A DNA stretch of 64,000 bases from the NCBI GenBank assembly GCA_003586115.2, contig QVOM02000073.1, positions 62,109,512 through 62,173,511 of the forward strand. Reading direction: 5' to 3'. The first letter of the stretch is position 1. Each line of letters starts with the position of its first letter. A model generated the notes under the pieces. It saw only the letters and a program-made list of their open reading frames with translations, was not told the origin of the DNA and did not search any database. The translations under genes and the position numbers were made by a program. Positions 12,745 through 23,357 of this stretch are shown here, in pieces. This stretch comes from Salvator merianae. Its lineage: Eukaryota > Chordata > Lepidosauria > Squamata > Teiidae.

Positions 12745-13370
12745 GTTATATAAGATGAAGCTGATAAATTGCTTTCTGTGCCTATTGTGGTTAATATACT
12801 GTATATATCTCTGGGTTGGAGAACTGCTTTGTCAAAGATTTTTTTTCTGTAGATATTTTGCTGCCAGATTCAGTAGCATCATCATTGTAAATGTTGTTTC
12901 TTGGTTGGTGATGTGTTCTATAGCAGCTAGTCTTCTTTGTTCCTTGCATGTGATTTGCAAATGAGTGTTTTTTGTCTCTTTTCTCATTGGCAGTTGCTTC
13001 TTGTTGAGTAGATGTGTCCATCTTTCCACAGTTGCCTTTCTTAGTAATTGTTGGTAGTTCTTTGTTACACTGATGTCCTGATCTTCCCTAGTGTTGGTAA
13101 ACAATAGAGGGATTAAGTGTGGCTTGAAAAAGTATGGAGCCAGCCCTTTCTTACCTAATCTTTTCTTTGTTCAGCTCCCATATGTATTCTGCATTGAGTT
13201 TTCTGTTGTACTTTTTGAATAGTCCATAGATGGTATCTAGGTATATGTGCCAGTTAACAGCTAGTTTGTCTGAATGCCAGGCTTCTAAAAATTCTTTCTG
13301 TGCTATCAATTCACTTAATGCTTCAAGTAACAGAGATAGATTTAACAGCATCTCCAAACTAAGACTCTGC
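12745..13370 (-). mobile_element. Penelope-like element, C-terminal end with 3' hammerhead relic
   Basis: On the minus strand an open frame (about 13357 to 13151) reads LIAQKEFLEAWHSDKLAVNW, followed by H-I-Y-L-D-T-I-Y. This resembles the segment closing the GIY-YIG endonuclease domain of Penelope-like elements (pattern FLEAWHS...NRHIDLDPIY). About 300 bases further downstream lies a decayed hammerhead ribozyme (separate entry), which is where such elements carry one. The upstream reverse transcriptase and most of the GIY-YIG domain are missing. Assignment rests on remembered family motifs and on the ribozyme. The alternative is an unclassified repeat. Confidence 0.55.
12848..12886 (-). ncRNA. 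Decayed hammerhead ribozyme motif of a Penelope-like element
   Basis: The minus strand reads ATGATGA (the core box is CTGATGA), then stem II TGCTAC / loop TGAATCT / GGCAGC, then AAAATATCT where the functional motif has GAAACGTCT. The stem II arms still pair. The core has lost the first C of CTGATGA and the G of GAAA. The substitutions in the GCGAAACGTC stretch fall on CpG positions, as expected from methylation decay. It is very unlikely to self-cleave. Confidence 0.6.
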
Positions 13371-13439
13371 TTTTTTCTGAGTAGATAACCTTTCCATGAG
13401 CAAATGAATTATACTGGTATTTATTCCTTCCATTATTAA

Positions 13440-13660
13440 ACTCAAGCACAGTTCAGGTCAACCATTTCCACCCTTGGGTTATATGAGAAGGAGATGTAAA
13501 TCTGCAAGGCATCTGCATAATTATGATATCTTAGTCCACATTGCTACATGATGTATCCCAGCAATTTTATATTGAACAGCATGGAGCATAAAATAGACTC
13601 CTCAGGAACCCCATAACATAATTGTCATGTAGAATAGCAAAATCCTGCAGCACTGCTGTC
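13440..13660 (-). mobile_element. L2 LINE fragment (reverse-transcriptase region)
   Basis: The plus-strand sequence TATTGAACAGCATGGAGCA followed by ACTCCTCAGGAACCCCATAA is the reverse complement of the L2 segment encoding GVPQGSVLSPMLFNIY-like residues. Flanking bases also align loosely with that region. No intact reading frame remains. Confidence 0.6.
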
Positions 13661-13844
13661 AGGAATTGATCATGCCAGCAGAATACTAAATGAAGGAGCA
13701 AAGCAACTATTTGCATCCCCAACTGGTATAATCTAACAACAAAGATTATCCCATTATATAAAACTACAGAGAATTCCAAAAGACTCAACAATTCAATTAT
13801 CCACACGTTGAGTAAGTAAAGGTTTGCTCAAACCATGACACAGA

Positions 13845-14220
13845 TTCTTAGATGACTGTGTGTTACAGCATTTGGTTGTGGTGGAACCAACAAGGAGCGA
13901 GGCAATACTGGACTTACATTTAGTGGTGTTCAGATTAAGAGAAGTAAAAGTAGGCAAACTAATTCGGAATAGTAACCATAATGTAATAAAATTCAACAGT
14001 TATAAAAGTGAAAATGTACAAAGCCAGTTCAACAAAATAACTTTCTATTTCAAAAAACTTTATATTTCTAGCGGAATAGTTATTTTCTGTGACATTCCAT
14101 GAACTATGGAATAAAAAAGGCCTAAAACAAAATAAAATCGCAATGGCATAAAACCCATTAAATGATTGGATCTTCATGAAATATCTACCAACCTAAAGGT
14201 AAACTCAATTGAGCAAAACG
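13845..14220 (+). mobile_element. CR1 LINE fragment (end of endonuclease domain)
   Basis: The frame contains VEPTRSEAILDLHLVVF, REVKVGKLIRNSNHNVIKF and ENVQSQFNKITFYFKKL. These follow the CR1 endonuclease C-terminus (pattern TR...ILDLVL...VGKLGNSDHNIIEF), including the S-D-H box, here S-N-H. The catalytic Asp is lost and the frame ends soon after. No reverse transcriptase follows because the next sequence is an L2 3' end. Confidence 0.75.
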
Positions 14221-14224
14221 GGAG

Positions 14225-15230
14225 GCTATACAAAGTGAAACCACACAATTTCTGGTCCCAAGGCACATTACAACAGTAAAAATATAGAACTGTAACAATT
14301 AAAACATAAAATACAGTAGAAAATACAACTCTTCCTCCCCCAGCAGTACTACTGGGAAATTAACCATCAAAGGCCTTCTTAAGACTCCAGAACTCATATA
14401 GTGTTGGCACATAGTGAACCTCTGCTGGGAGGCTGTTCCAAAGTCTGGGAAATACCACAGAAAAGGCCTGCTCATATGCCACAATCCATCATAGCTCTAA
14501 GAGAAGCAGAACTACAAGCAGGCCATACAGACCTGCCTGTGGTTTAATATCACACCCCTAAACTGCACAACAATTCTTTCCATCCAGAACTAGGTGTCAT
14601 TTAACTTCCTGGACTTGGAACTGCATTACAAACAGAATTTCCATCTTGTCTGGATTCAGTTCCAGTTTACTGGCCTATATCCAGCCCATTACTACTTCCA
14701 TACAATGATAATAAACCTGAATTGCCTCACCTGACTCAGAACAAATAGGGAGACAGACTTGGATGTTATCAACCTACTGATGGCATCCTACTCCAAATCA
14801 CCTGAGTACCAGATTACCTTTCCTAGCAGTTTCATATAAATGTTGAAAAGCATAAAGTTCAGAGTCACCCCCTGAGGAACTCCACATAAAAGTTCCCAAG
14901 GTGTCAAACAGTCCCCCACTGCTACTTTCTGGATCCTCAGAGAACCACTGTAATCCCAATGCTCAGAGTTGCTCCAACAAGATACACGGTACTGAAGGAT
15001 GCTGAGAGATCCAGGAGAACCAACATGGTTCCTTTGCCCTTGTCATCAGGGTGATCAAGGCAATCTCAGTGTCATAACTTCCCCAGAAGCTAGACTGAAA
15101 TGAGTCTAGATAATTCATTTCCTCCAAGCATGCTTGCAGCTGATCAGCCATTCTCACCAATACATTACTCCAAAAGGGGATATTAGCAACTGAACTGTAG
15201 TTACATCTGGATTGTTTGGGATGGAGCCAG
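14225..15230 (-). mobile_element. L2 LINE, 3' half (RT onwards), inverted relative to the next feature
   Basis: On the minus strand, MADQLQACLEEMNYLDSFQS followed by a SFWGSYDTEIALITL stretch (about 15150-15030) matches the start of the conserved L2 reverse-transcriptase fingers (pattern LQAFLDETDYLDPFQSGFR). Further left are the inverted complements of the palm (LFNIYMK region near 14840) and of the C-terminal domain. The element ends in an A-rich 3' UTR near 14225-14330. Many stops are present. It lies head to head with the L2 5' half at 15255. Confidence 0.8.
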
Positions 15231-15254
15231 GCAAAGATTTAAGCAGCTATACTT

Positions 15255-16790
15255 AAACTATAGGGCATAAGGCAGTGGCTTTGAGTGGTGGTTGAAAAGT
15301 GATGATCTAAGAGTAATGCTGATTAGGGGCCTGTTTGGAGTTGGAGAAACTTGGGTAGATAGGTTTAATTAATTCTTTTTAACTGTTTAACTTTTTAATT
15401 GTTTTTACTGCAGCACTACATTTTAACCTTGTTGGGTCCCCTCTGGCCAGCTCTTTTGTTTACACTGGGTCACAGGAGACAAGATAAGGAGAGTGGTCTA
15501 GTGTGAGACGCTGATACCTCTCTTTTTGGGTCATCAACCTGAGTGAGAAGCAATGTCGGTGGTGCTCTAAGTTTTTTTTTTATTTATGTCCTAGATGAGA
15601 ACCAGAAGGTTATCTTACAGTCCCTGTCCAGGAAGAGCCAAGCTACTTTTGCCAGAGGAAATTTGTTTGACTAGTAGAGGGAACAATGCGCTTAGATGAG
15701 AGAAATGGAGAAGTCATGGGGGCTCTATTTGGGTCCTTATGTGTGGGGGAGGTACAGCAATGGGAGGCAGAGAAAAATGCAAAGGAGAGTTAGGCACATT
15801 AAGACAACCATTCTTGTTCTGCCTCTCAACCTTCAGAATCAGGGGATGCATGTCAATTTCCCTACTAGCTTGGTGGAGCTATTGCTAAATGCCAACTCAG
15901 TACAAAATAAATCATCTCTCATCTATAACTTGATTGTGGATGAAAGGACTGAACTGATGTGTATCACAGAGATCTGAGTGGATGAGGTGGGAGGCTTAGC
16001 ACTCACTCAGATTTGCACCCCCCAGGATATCTGGGACCTCATCAGTCCAGACTTTTGTGGTGGTAGGTAGTCACAATAGTTTATAAAGAATCAAGAATGC
16101 CCTATTTGCTCTGTGATTGGGGTTGAGGAATTGGTCCTGCATTTAGACCAGAGAAACAGAACTGGTCTGCTACTAAAGTACAATTCATCCGACTACCCAA
16201 CTAGCCCCTCAGCTGGTGGAGGCTACCTCAGATGTGGTATTAGAGAGTTCCTGCACTTTGGTATTGGGGGATTTCAATTTCCATGCTGAGGCCACCTCCT
16301 GTAGGCCAGCTCAGCACTTCATGGTTTCCATGACAACCATGGGGCTGTCTCAGCAGGTTATAGGCCCAACACATGGATGGATCACTTTCTGGTGACCTTT
16401 AAGCTTAAATTCCTCACTGCAGGTATGAAAGACTCATTGAGAAGGCCCACCCACAGAGGCTTATGGAATCTTATGGATTCCTGAGGGCTCTGTGGGAATT
16501 TCCAGTAGACATGGCTGGTGCTCCTGCTGAGGCTCTTGTCTCACTTTGGAATAATGAGGTGAATAAAATTGTTGATATAATTGCTCCCAAGCATCTTTGA
16601 AAATCCTGCAGAACTTGTAAGACATCCTGGTATAGCAGGGAGCTTCACTGTGTGCAATGAAGCAGGAGGGCAAAGGATTCAGAAGTCTTGAAACCTCAAC
16701 TAGAAACCATAAGGCAATTGTTAATTCAAAATTTAGAACATAGAGGAACAACTTTCTATTTTATCTTTGTTAGTTAAAGAGGTAGAATAA
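15255..16790 (+). mobile_element. L2 LINE, 5' half (5' UTR, endonuclease, linker)
   Basis: Positions about 15600-15830 follow the L2 5' region (CCAGGAAGAGCCAAGC, then TTTTGCCAGAGGAA). The apurinic endonuclease follows: NANSVQNKSSLIYNLIVDER, ELMCITEIWVDE, and the L-G-D-F-N-F-H motif at about 16267-16290. The linker RALWEFPVDMAGAPAEALVS and LWNNEVNKIVDIIAPKH lie at about 16485-16600. It stops before the reverse transcriptase. The reverse transcriptase of an L2 is found next door on the other strand, so the two pieces may be one twin-primed insertion. Confidence 0.85.
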
Positions 16791-17811
16791 ACAATCACAT
16801 TCTATCTTGCCTCTAGTAAGAAAAATGACCTAAAGGTTTCATGGCTAGGTCACCATGCTCATGATGCAGGTTGTCGACATGCAGTGCTGCTCTCACAGGG
16901 CAAATGTATGCATTTGAGGCATAAAAAAAGTCAGGCAATTCTTGCTTTCTTGGAGGGCTAAAGTAATCCTACATTCAAAAGTTGCTAAAATAAACATCCA
17001 AAAGACCACAGAAATCTGTGCCCAAGACCTAGTTCTTTTCAGCTTCCTAGAGACATTATTGTCTCCTTTGACAGATTTAACAAGAAAGTTCAAATACTGC
17101 TAGTCCTGATTAAAGAAAAATACTGAGAGTAGCATTTAAAGAAGCAAAGAACCTCTGAAAGATACTGAATTCAGATCTGCAGTAAAATCACGACAGCCCA
17201 TCATCAGCTAACCCATCAACATCACCTTCCTTGTCAACTAGCAAAAAAACTTCTGACTGGCATTTGATCAGATCAAAGTCAAACGAAAATAAATTGCCCT
17301 CCAGCCACACTGAATTGGTAATACTAACAATATTCCATGAAGAAAAGAGATACATGTTTATTGATGCATCCTCCAATATGAGGACAGATGATGCCAATAG
17401 TTCATGGTACAAAGACTGTTAAAAAAGAAGTTTTGTACACATCCTCAAGTGAAACAAACCACGAACTCTCCTGAATTTGACACCTAAAGGTGTTATGGCT
17501 CTACAGTATGTCTCTTGATAACACGAGCTCTGTATACTGTTCACGGTAATAAGTTTTGTAGTTTTGGCAAAAAGAAAAGAAAAAGCCATAAGAGCCAGAA
17601 AGAACTGAGTTTTAGGCAACTATCCAAACCATAAGGTTGTCCTGGGACATCAGAAGTTTTGTTAATTACATAAATACAGATCTGTTGAATGTTATAACCA
17701 TTATGAATAGTCAGAGATATTAGTCTGAGTGGTCACTCAAAGGAACAACTTTCTTCCATAATATGGTGACATTAAGATTATTATAGTGAGTGTCAGTTTC
17801 AGTGACAGAAA
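16791..17811. other. Unassigned sequence, possibly end of the L2 linker
   Basis: No clear family match. The first 200-300 bases may still be decayed L2 linker. Nothing is recognised after about 17100. Confidence 0.35.
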
Positions 17812-18343
17812 GGATATTGTGGTGCTGGAAAAGGGGCAGGAAAGTCAATCAGAACGATCAAGGAGCTGGAATATCTCCATTAGGAAATCAAGCTGCAATG
17901 TCTAGGCCTCTTTTGTCTTGAAAGATGGCATTTAAGAGGTGACCTGATTGAACTATATAAAATCATGCACGATGTGGACAAGGTGGATAGGAAAAAAATA
18001 TATTCTCTATCATACAACACTCTGTGAAGTTGATAAGGAGGAGAGTTAGGACTGATGAGGAAAAGTTATCTGTTCTAACAAGGAAAGTGTGAAAATGCAC
18101 TTAGAATCATGAAGGGCAAGTGTATCAGTGGCTGGTAATGCCTAAGTACTGCCTCCAGGTTGGAGAGACAGGCAGAAAGCTGCTAAAGGCCCTTTACAGG
18201 GAATTGTGAACAGGTGAAGGTTTTGCTTTTATCTTCTGCTTGAGATACCCAGAAGCAATTGGTGGGTCTCTGTGTGAGACAGAATGCCAGGCTCGATGGG
18301 CTGTGGTCTGATCCAGCAGGATTCCTCTTATGTTCGTATGACT
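17812..18343 (+). mobile_element. CR1 LINE, 3' end
   Basis: The C-terminal ORF2 remnant starts near 17812 (GATATTGTGGTGCTGGAAAA). It continues through a LRGDLIELYKIMHDVDKVDR-like stretch and ends in the CR1 3' UTR with GATGGGCTGTGGTCTGATCC and CTTATGTTCGTATG. Frameshifts and small deletions are present. Confidence 0.88.
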
Positions 18344-18895
18344 TATAGCTGTTATGAAAGAGCATTTATATGCCTGAGTGACCATTCTGTACAGAGGTGA
18401 TCAGGAATTGCTAGAATTCTATAATTTGTCTATATTCACAAAAGAAGTAGGAACAGTTAGAATGAATGCTAAAATCCCTTTAGAAATAACCCTATAATTA
18501 CTTGACCTTTAATTTCCCTCTCCTTTTCCTTATAAATTGTGTAGCATTAATGGAAATATTTTTTAAAATGGTGGTCACACCGGTGAATACGGGCTTCCCT
18601 TGATTCTCTTTCACTATATGCCCTTGAAGGTTCAATCAATATATGGTGGTTTAATTTGTCCCTTGTACATAGGAAGTAAGCCTCTAATAAAATGAAATGG
18701 GAATTAATAGAATACTTCAAAACTACTACTCCCAGAAGTGTGAGGCACTTGCCTTGTGGAGGAAAGTTGGTGGAAGAAACAGCTGAGCCAGAGAAAAAAT
18801 AAATGATTAGCTGAAATTAAAATTTTGGAAAGTCAATACCAAAGTATGGGCTTTTTAGATACATACTAAAAGCGTATTAATAAAAGAAAAGAATT
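18344..18895. other. Unassigned sequence before an L1
   Basis: No recognisable feature. It might contain decayed 5' parts of the L1 that follows. Confidence 0.35.
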
Positions 18896-19300
18896 CAACC
18901 TACTCAAAACAAATATAATAATTGCATAATTGCTAAAGCTTGTTTTTATACTAAACAAGGGTTCGATACACAAGCAAAATAAAATATAAAATTATTGGTC
19001 CCCCAGGTAAAAGAAAATGCAGAATAGTTATTTTTATGGGCTTAGAAATAGTAAGGAAGAATTAGTCATGGGTAACAATGAAATTCTGGAACACATTCAA
19101 TTACTGTATGGCACATTATACACTGCTGATGACACTGACCCTTCAGAAAAGCAAGTTTACCTCTCCAGGCTCACTCTCCTAAATTGGCAAAAGACCAAAA
19201 TAATATTTTAAAAGCTCTAGTAACTTCCAAAGAAGTTCCAAATGCCATCTGGCATCTTAAAAATAATAAAGATCCTGGCCCTGTTCTCTGCTTTTTCTTT

Positions 19301-19352
<52 letters not shown>

Positions 19353-19540
19353 AATGATTTTCAAGAAGCTCTGATACTTCAGCTAGTGGAACTTTTCACC
19401 CACGTTTTAGACAACCACATCCTTGACACTTGGAAAGCTGCCTATATCTCAATTTCCTTAAAAAAGAGAAACTGTAGATAAAATTGAATAATATCACCCA
19501 ATCTCTCTTCTAAATCAGGATTACAGATTGTTTACAATTT
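18896..19540 (+). mobile_element. L1 LINE ORF2, linker and RT fingers
   Basis: The translation shows FYTKQGFDTQAK, EILEHIQLLYGTLYTADDTD, then VPNAIWHLKNNKDPGP, which corresponds to the L1 motif NKSPGPDG. After the TTTC microsatellite it continues with LQLVELFTHVLDNHILDTWK and AAYISISLKKRN. These are successive landmarks of L1 reverse transcriptase. The frame is broken by stops and by a microsatellite expansion. Coding sequence resumes at 20503 after two MITEs. Confidence 0.85.
19291..19352. repeat. (TTTC)n microsatellite
   Basis: An almost pure run of TTTC units sits inside the L1 reverse-transcriptase remnant. Confidence 0.97.
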
Positions 19541-19544
19541 GGCT

Positions 19545-19824
19545 TCACGCTGCGAATACTGGTGTTCTGCTCCTGATCTTCACCATGACAGCAGCCAGGA
19601 AGCATCTGGCTACTGCCATGGTGACCGGCAGCACCACAGATTGCACAGGTGTGATCACATGATAGTGTTAGCACAGCAGTGGCATGCTGTGTGGCCGTGT
19701 GTTAATGCACTTTACCAGGTGCAGGCTAGCTGCTCCTGGTCAAGTTGTAGAGCACAACCTAGTGCTCTGCACTTGCCTAGTGAACATCCGTATGTTCACT
19801 AGAAAAGAAGTGTGAAAAGGCCCA
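19545..19824. mobile_element. MITE inserted in L1
   Basis: The right end reads AAGTGTGAAAAGGCCCA. The left end (TTGGCTTCACGCTGCGAAT) is a decayed inverted counterpart. Internal words such as CTGCGAATACTGGTGTTCTG recur in the element at 25866-26246, where the order is inverted, so both belong to one family. No coding capacity. Confidence 0.6.
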
Positions 19825-19914
19825 TAGCTGTCCCACATTTCCACTTATATTTGCAGTAGCTTTGGATTTGCTAGCTGCTGGATCAGATTGAAGCCAAATA
19901 TTCGAGGTTACAAT

Positions 19915-20502
19915 GGGTGTTTTCACAGTTACCATAGTGGAATGTTATAATTAGCAGGCATCAGGCTGGTCAAAATGGAGTCTGTTAGCTCCCCTTCGCA
20001 CTTCCCAGCAAAGGAAAAGACTGCAAGCTGACCAGCAGAGGAAGCTGTGCGAATGGGAATGCACTAAGCAGGAAGTGAGGTCAGCAAGCACAGAGCTACG
20101 ATTTCGAACCATAGAGCTACACCTCCGAGGTATAGAGCTATTGTTCCAGAGTCAGAGCATCTCCTTTCGGAGCTGTCTTTGAAACGGCAGCCAGGGTGTG
20201 AAACCGAAAAGGCAAACTGGGTTGTAAAGCATCAGATGGTGCGTGTGCAGCCCCACCAGCCCCTTCCTGCCACCATTTCAAACAAGGAAGCAGTGGTGAA
20301 GGAGCTCACCCGATATGCACCTGATCACGCAAGTTGGGATCAGGAGTACAAATTACTGCACCAGCCTTCCTCAGCTTCAGGTAAGCATCAGGTGCGCCTT
20401 GGTGAGAATCAGGGCTGCCGCATGTGTGTGCGAGTTTGAATCCTGCGTTCTAGCGAGCGGATAGGAGCGTTCCTCTCGCTAAGTGCAAAAAGGCCCAATG
20501 TC
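19915..20502. mobile_element. Second MITE-like element in the same L1, with a 21-bp triplication
   Basis: The right end AAGTGCAAAAAGGCCCA matches the terminus type of the preceding MITE. The left GGGTGTTTTCACAGT is a weak inverted counterpart. The body is rich in CpG compared with its surroundings and holds three 21-bp-spaced copies of AGAGCTA(C/T) at 20092, 20113 and 20134. A clear L1 reading frame resumes immediately after 20502. That fits an insertion, although the two MITEs may share one history. Confidence 0.5.
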
Positions 20503-20709
20503 AGAAATTCTGAAATCCAGCTTAATCAATATGAAGATGACTTATTGTTGCTCACAGGTGAACAAAACAAACACATTTGCTAAAGTTTCTAATCTAACTG
20601 TGAACATGGATAGTCAGAACCTCTATTTTAAAACGTAACCCCACAACTACACTTAGAAGTGCAAAAAAAATCATAAACCAAAATTTATAATAACAGAAAT
20701 ATTTGGGAA
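20503..20709 (+). mobile_element. L1 LINE ORF2, palm fragment (continuation of the L1 at 18896)
   Basis: The sequence at 20528-20545 encodes QYEDDL followed by LLLTG, the L1 Y-A-D-D polymerase box with Ala replaced by Glu. An LHLEVQKKS-like stretch and K-Y-L-G-I follow near 20700, where L1 elements have KYLGI. The frame ends at a further MITE insertion whose left TA is at 20710. Confidence 0.7.
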
Positions 20710-21500
20710 TAGAGATGTGCGTGAACTTTTTTTCTCATTTGGTTTCATTCTATTCAGAAGTTAACTGAACCACATGGGTTGTAAATATGTTCAAACTGAA
20801 CTTCAAATGGCTAAAAGCAGTTCAAAATTCGGTTCAAATGTTTGATGAACTGTTCATTGTGGAGGACAATGAAGGAGAGCAAGGGGCTCCAGTGGGGCCA
20901 AAATTCCATTGGAGACTCCAAAATTGACATGGTGGTTTCTAGGAAGCTCCCAGCCTTGTCTCGGGGCAATCAGATACATCCTTGAATTTTTAATGATTTT
21001 TTAAAAATATCCAGCTTGGTCCTATGGAGCAGGTGAGAGGTTTTTTTTTAAAAAAAAATCATGAAAAATCAAAGCAGCCCCCCAATACTGTGCCACTTGT
21101 CAGTCTCCTTATTGGCACCCCCTAGGACCCACACACCAATTTTGGAGGCTTTAGCTCAAAGTTGACTGCAGAACTACACTGTGGGATAGGCCAGCAGCGT
21201 AAAGCATGTTTGAGTTAGAGCTGGAGCCCTCAAAATTGACATGGGATCCTGGGGTTGGTGGCAGAAAGGCCACACCCATCCTTAGGTAATTGATTCCACC
21301 CTTCAGGTTTTTCTTCATTCACAACTTCCTGAATTTCCTCTTTTTGCTATGATAAGGAGAAAAAAAAAAAAATCCTGAAAAAGTAACTGCAGGTCCATCA
21401 GCCTGCCAATTAACCACACCCACAAGCAACAAAAAACGCACATCTGACACATGCCCCCAAAGTGCCTTGCAAAAGAACCTACCTTTCCTTTAAGCTTACC
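20710..21500. mobile_element. TA-flanked DNA transposon of the GAGATGTGC family, long or truncated copy
   Basis: It starts with TAGAGATGTGCGTGAAC, the terminus shared with the elements at 23358, 23991 and 53669. GTTCAAA/GAACT words follow, as in those copies. The interior (GGGGCTCC..., GCACCCCCTAGGACC) has long A and T runs. The matching right terminus was not found, so the right boundary is uncertain. Confidence 0.5.
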
Positions 21501-22006
21501 TAAACTGAACTGGATAGTGTTCCCAGAATGAATTCTGTCATCATTCTATTTTTAATCATTGTTGGGGGGGGGGAGGGGATGGCTTAACTTTGAATGGATC
21601 TTCCCTCCTCTCTTGAGTTCAGAAAACTCTACTGTTTGCCTTCTGCTTGGTGATTTGGAATCATGTTCTTCTAAAGAAGAGATTTTTTTTAAAAAAAGCA
21701 GATGAAGCTCTGTTTTAGAATAATTTTCTGGGTTCAAAGCACTCCACTCTCTTGTCACTTGGTCACGTGAAAGTGATTAGGCCATGAAGACAGTGATTCA
21801 CTTCATTTTGACATCAGCTATAACAGCAGCTGATGCTGTGAGACATCAGTATTTCTACAGAAAGATCATAGAACTTCTTCCAAGGATTCTTTCAAGGCTG
21901 GCAAAAATGAGAATTGCAAGCCACACCATGGGTATAGCAAAATTCTGCATCTATACTGCTTGTAGCAAAATTGACTTTGTGTTTCTGTTCTTTTTTGTGA
22001 TGGTGA
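21501..22006. other. Unassigned sequence
   Basis: It contains a G-rich run near 21563 and the beginning of an open frame at 21784 that is not like any family I know. Confidence 0.35.
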
Positions 22007-22290
22007 ACAGAACAATATTAATTATTGTCAAAGAGTGTATTTTTCTTCCCTGGAAAATAATCTACCTTGGAACTTTGTAAACTCCTCTCTTTTTTTTTTT
22101 GCAGAAATTGTAAACTATTTTGTTCAAATTTGCTAGCAAGACAGATATGTAAACCCAGGAATTGCAATTAGATGATTCAAGTCCTGGATTTATATATCTT
22201 TCTGTTTCAGCCAGAAATACAAAGGAATTTGCAAAGTTCCAAGGTAGATTTTTTTCTGGAAGGAAACAGAATAATTATTCAAACCTGTGA
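22007..22290. repeat. Large imperfect inverted repeat
   Basis: The core arms are exact for 19 bases: AATCTACCTTGGAACTTTG at 22059-22077 and its reverse complement at 22232-22250. Weaker pairing extends outward on both sides to about 22007 and 22290. The loop is about 155 bases. This is a fold-back structure compatible with a MITE. The 98-codon open frame that overlaps its left arm is probably accidental. Confidence 0.75.
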
Positions 22291-22419
22291 TATGTGTTCA
22301 GTTTGTTGTTCATTCACCCACCATAAACACGAAGAAAAATGAAAGCAGCAGGTAATGAACAAGGCTTTTTAAAGGTTTAGTCAAGTGATAGGATGACTGT
22401 AGCTTCTACCTGGATTCAG

Positions 22420-22690
22420 AGGAATTTCTGCTAGCCAGACATTCCAATGTGTTATATGACAAATTTGGTAATTAGGAAAATAGGCAGAACAGATTGTGAG
22501 ACTGACAGCTGTTCCCCTAGAGAGATAATTCATTCATCTTCAGGGCTATTTTAGATCTCTTGTCTGAGTTCCAACTAGGAATTCCATTTTTATGCCAGCC
22601 ACTCCATTTGCCTATCTGACAAATTTGGTCGTTGGATAAACCCACCCAGCCTGACTGAGACCAACAGTAAGCAATTCCCCTTAACAGATA
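22420..22690. repeat. Diverged direct duplication, period about 159 bp
   Basis: Two segments share GCCAG...CATTCCA and TGACAAATTTGGT (at 22458 and 22617), followed by similar sequence ending in TTCCCCT. The copies are clearly diverged. Confidence 0.5.
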
Positions 22691-23357
22691 AGCTTACAGA
22701 GGAATTGTAAAGCAGCTACTGCACCTCATTTGTAACTGACTTATATTAAGGTAGCCTGGTGCTTCTTAAAAAAAGCAGACCAGACTTTTTATATGCCTTT
22801 CAATAGACACTTCAAACTACTTCAGACAGCTCATCAAACATATGTGAGCATTTACTGTGAATGAGAACATGATGTATGAACACTGAGGCTGTTTGATTTG
22901 ATAACGTACACTTCAAACACCCCCCGTTTGCTGAAAACTGCAAACTAATTGAGCCAGTTCAGCACATCGCTTCTTGGAAGTTATTCCCTGGAAGTTTCTG
23001 GAGATGATCAAGTGAGTGTCGTAAGCAGCATGAAAGTCTGGCTTGTTATTGCAGCTGGTTACAAGCCTAGATCCAATCTCTCCAGGCTAAGACTTCCGAC
23101 AAGCTGAGATTCACTGACACTTTTGCTGAGGTTGCCCACAGTGCACTAGCATTGCCCCAACATGTTGGATCCAGCCTCTCAATCAGTCCAAACATGGATC
23201 ATTATGGTCAGGTTTCAGTTGTGCAGGAAGGGGACCAAAGCAAAGCTGAACAAAGGGACTCTGAGCCACCACAGCTCCAGGCCTCCAGGAACAATGTTGG
23301 GTCCAAAAGTGTACTGAACTTATAAACATGGTACATCCGAAAGTGGGGAGTCATATC
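22691..23357. other. Unassigned sequence
   Basis: Nothing recognised. Confidence 0.4.

Noticed and set aside
21784..22080. 98-codon frame with hydrophobic C-terminal stretch
   Set aside because: It overlaps the left arm of a large inverted repeat; the hydrophobic stretch comes from T-rich sequence.
22967..23030. U2 snRNA-like words (ATCGCTTCTTGG ... GATGATCAAGTG)
   Set aside because: Only two short words match, and the spacing between them is wrong for U2.
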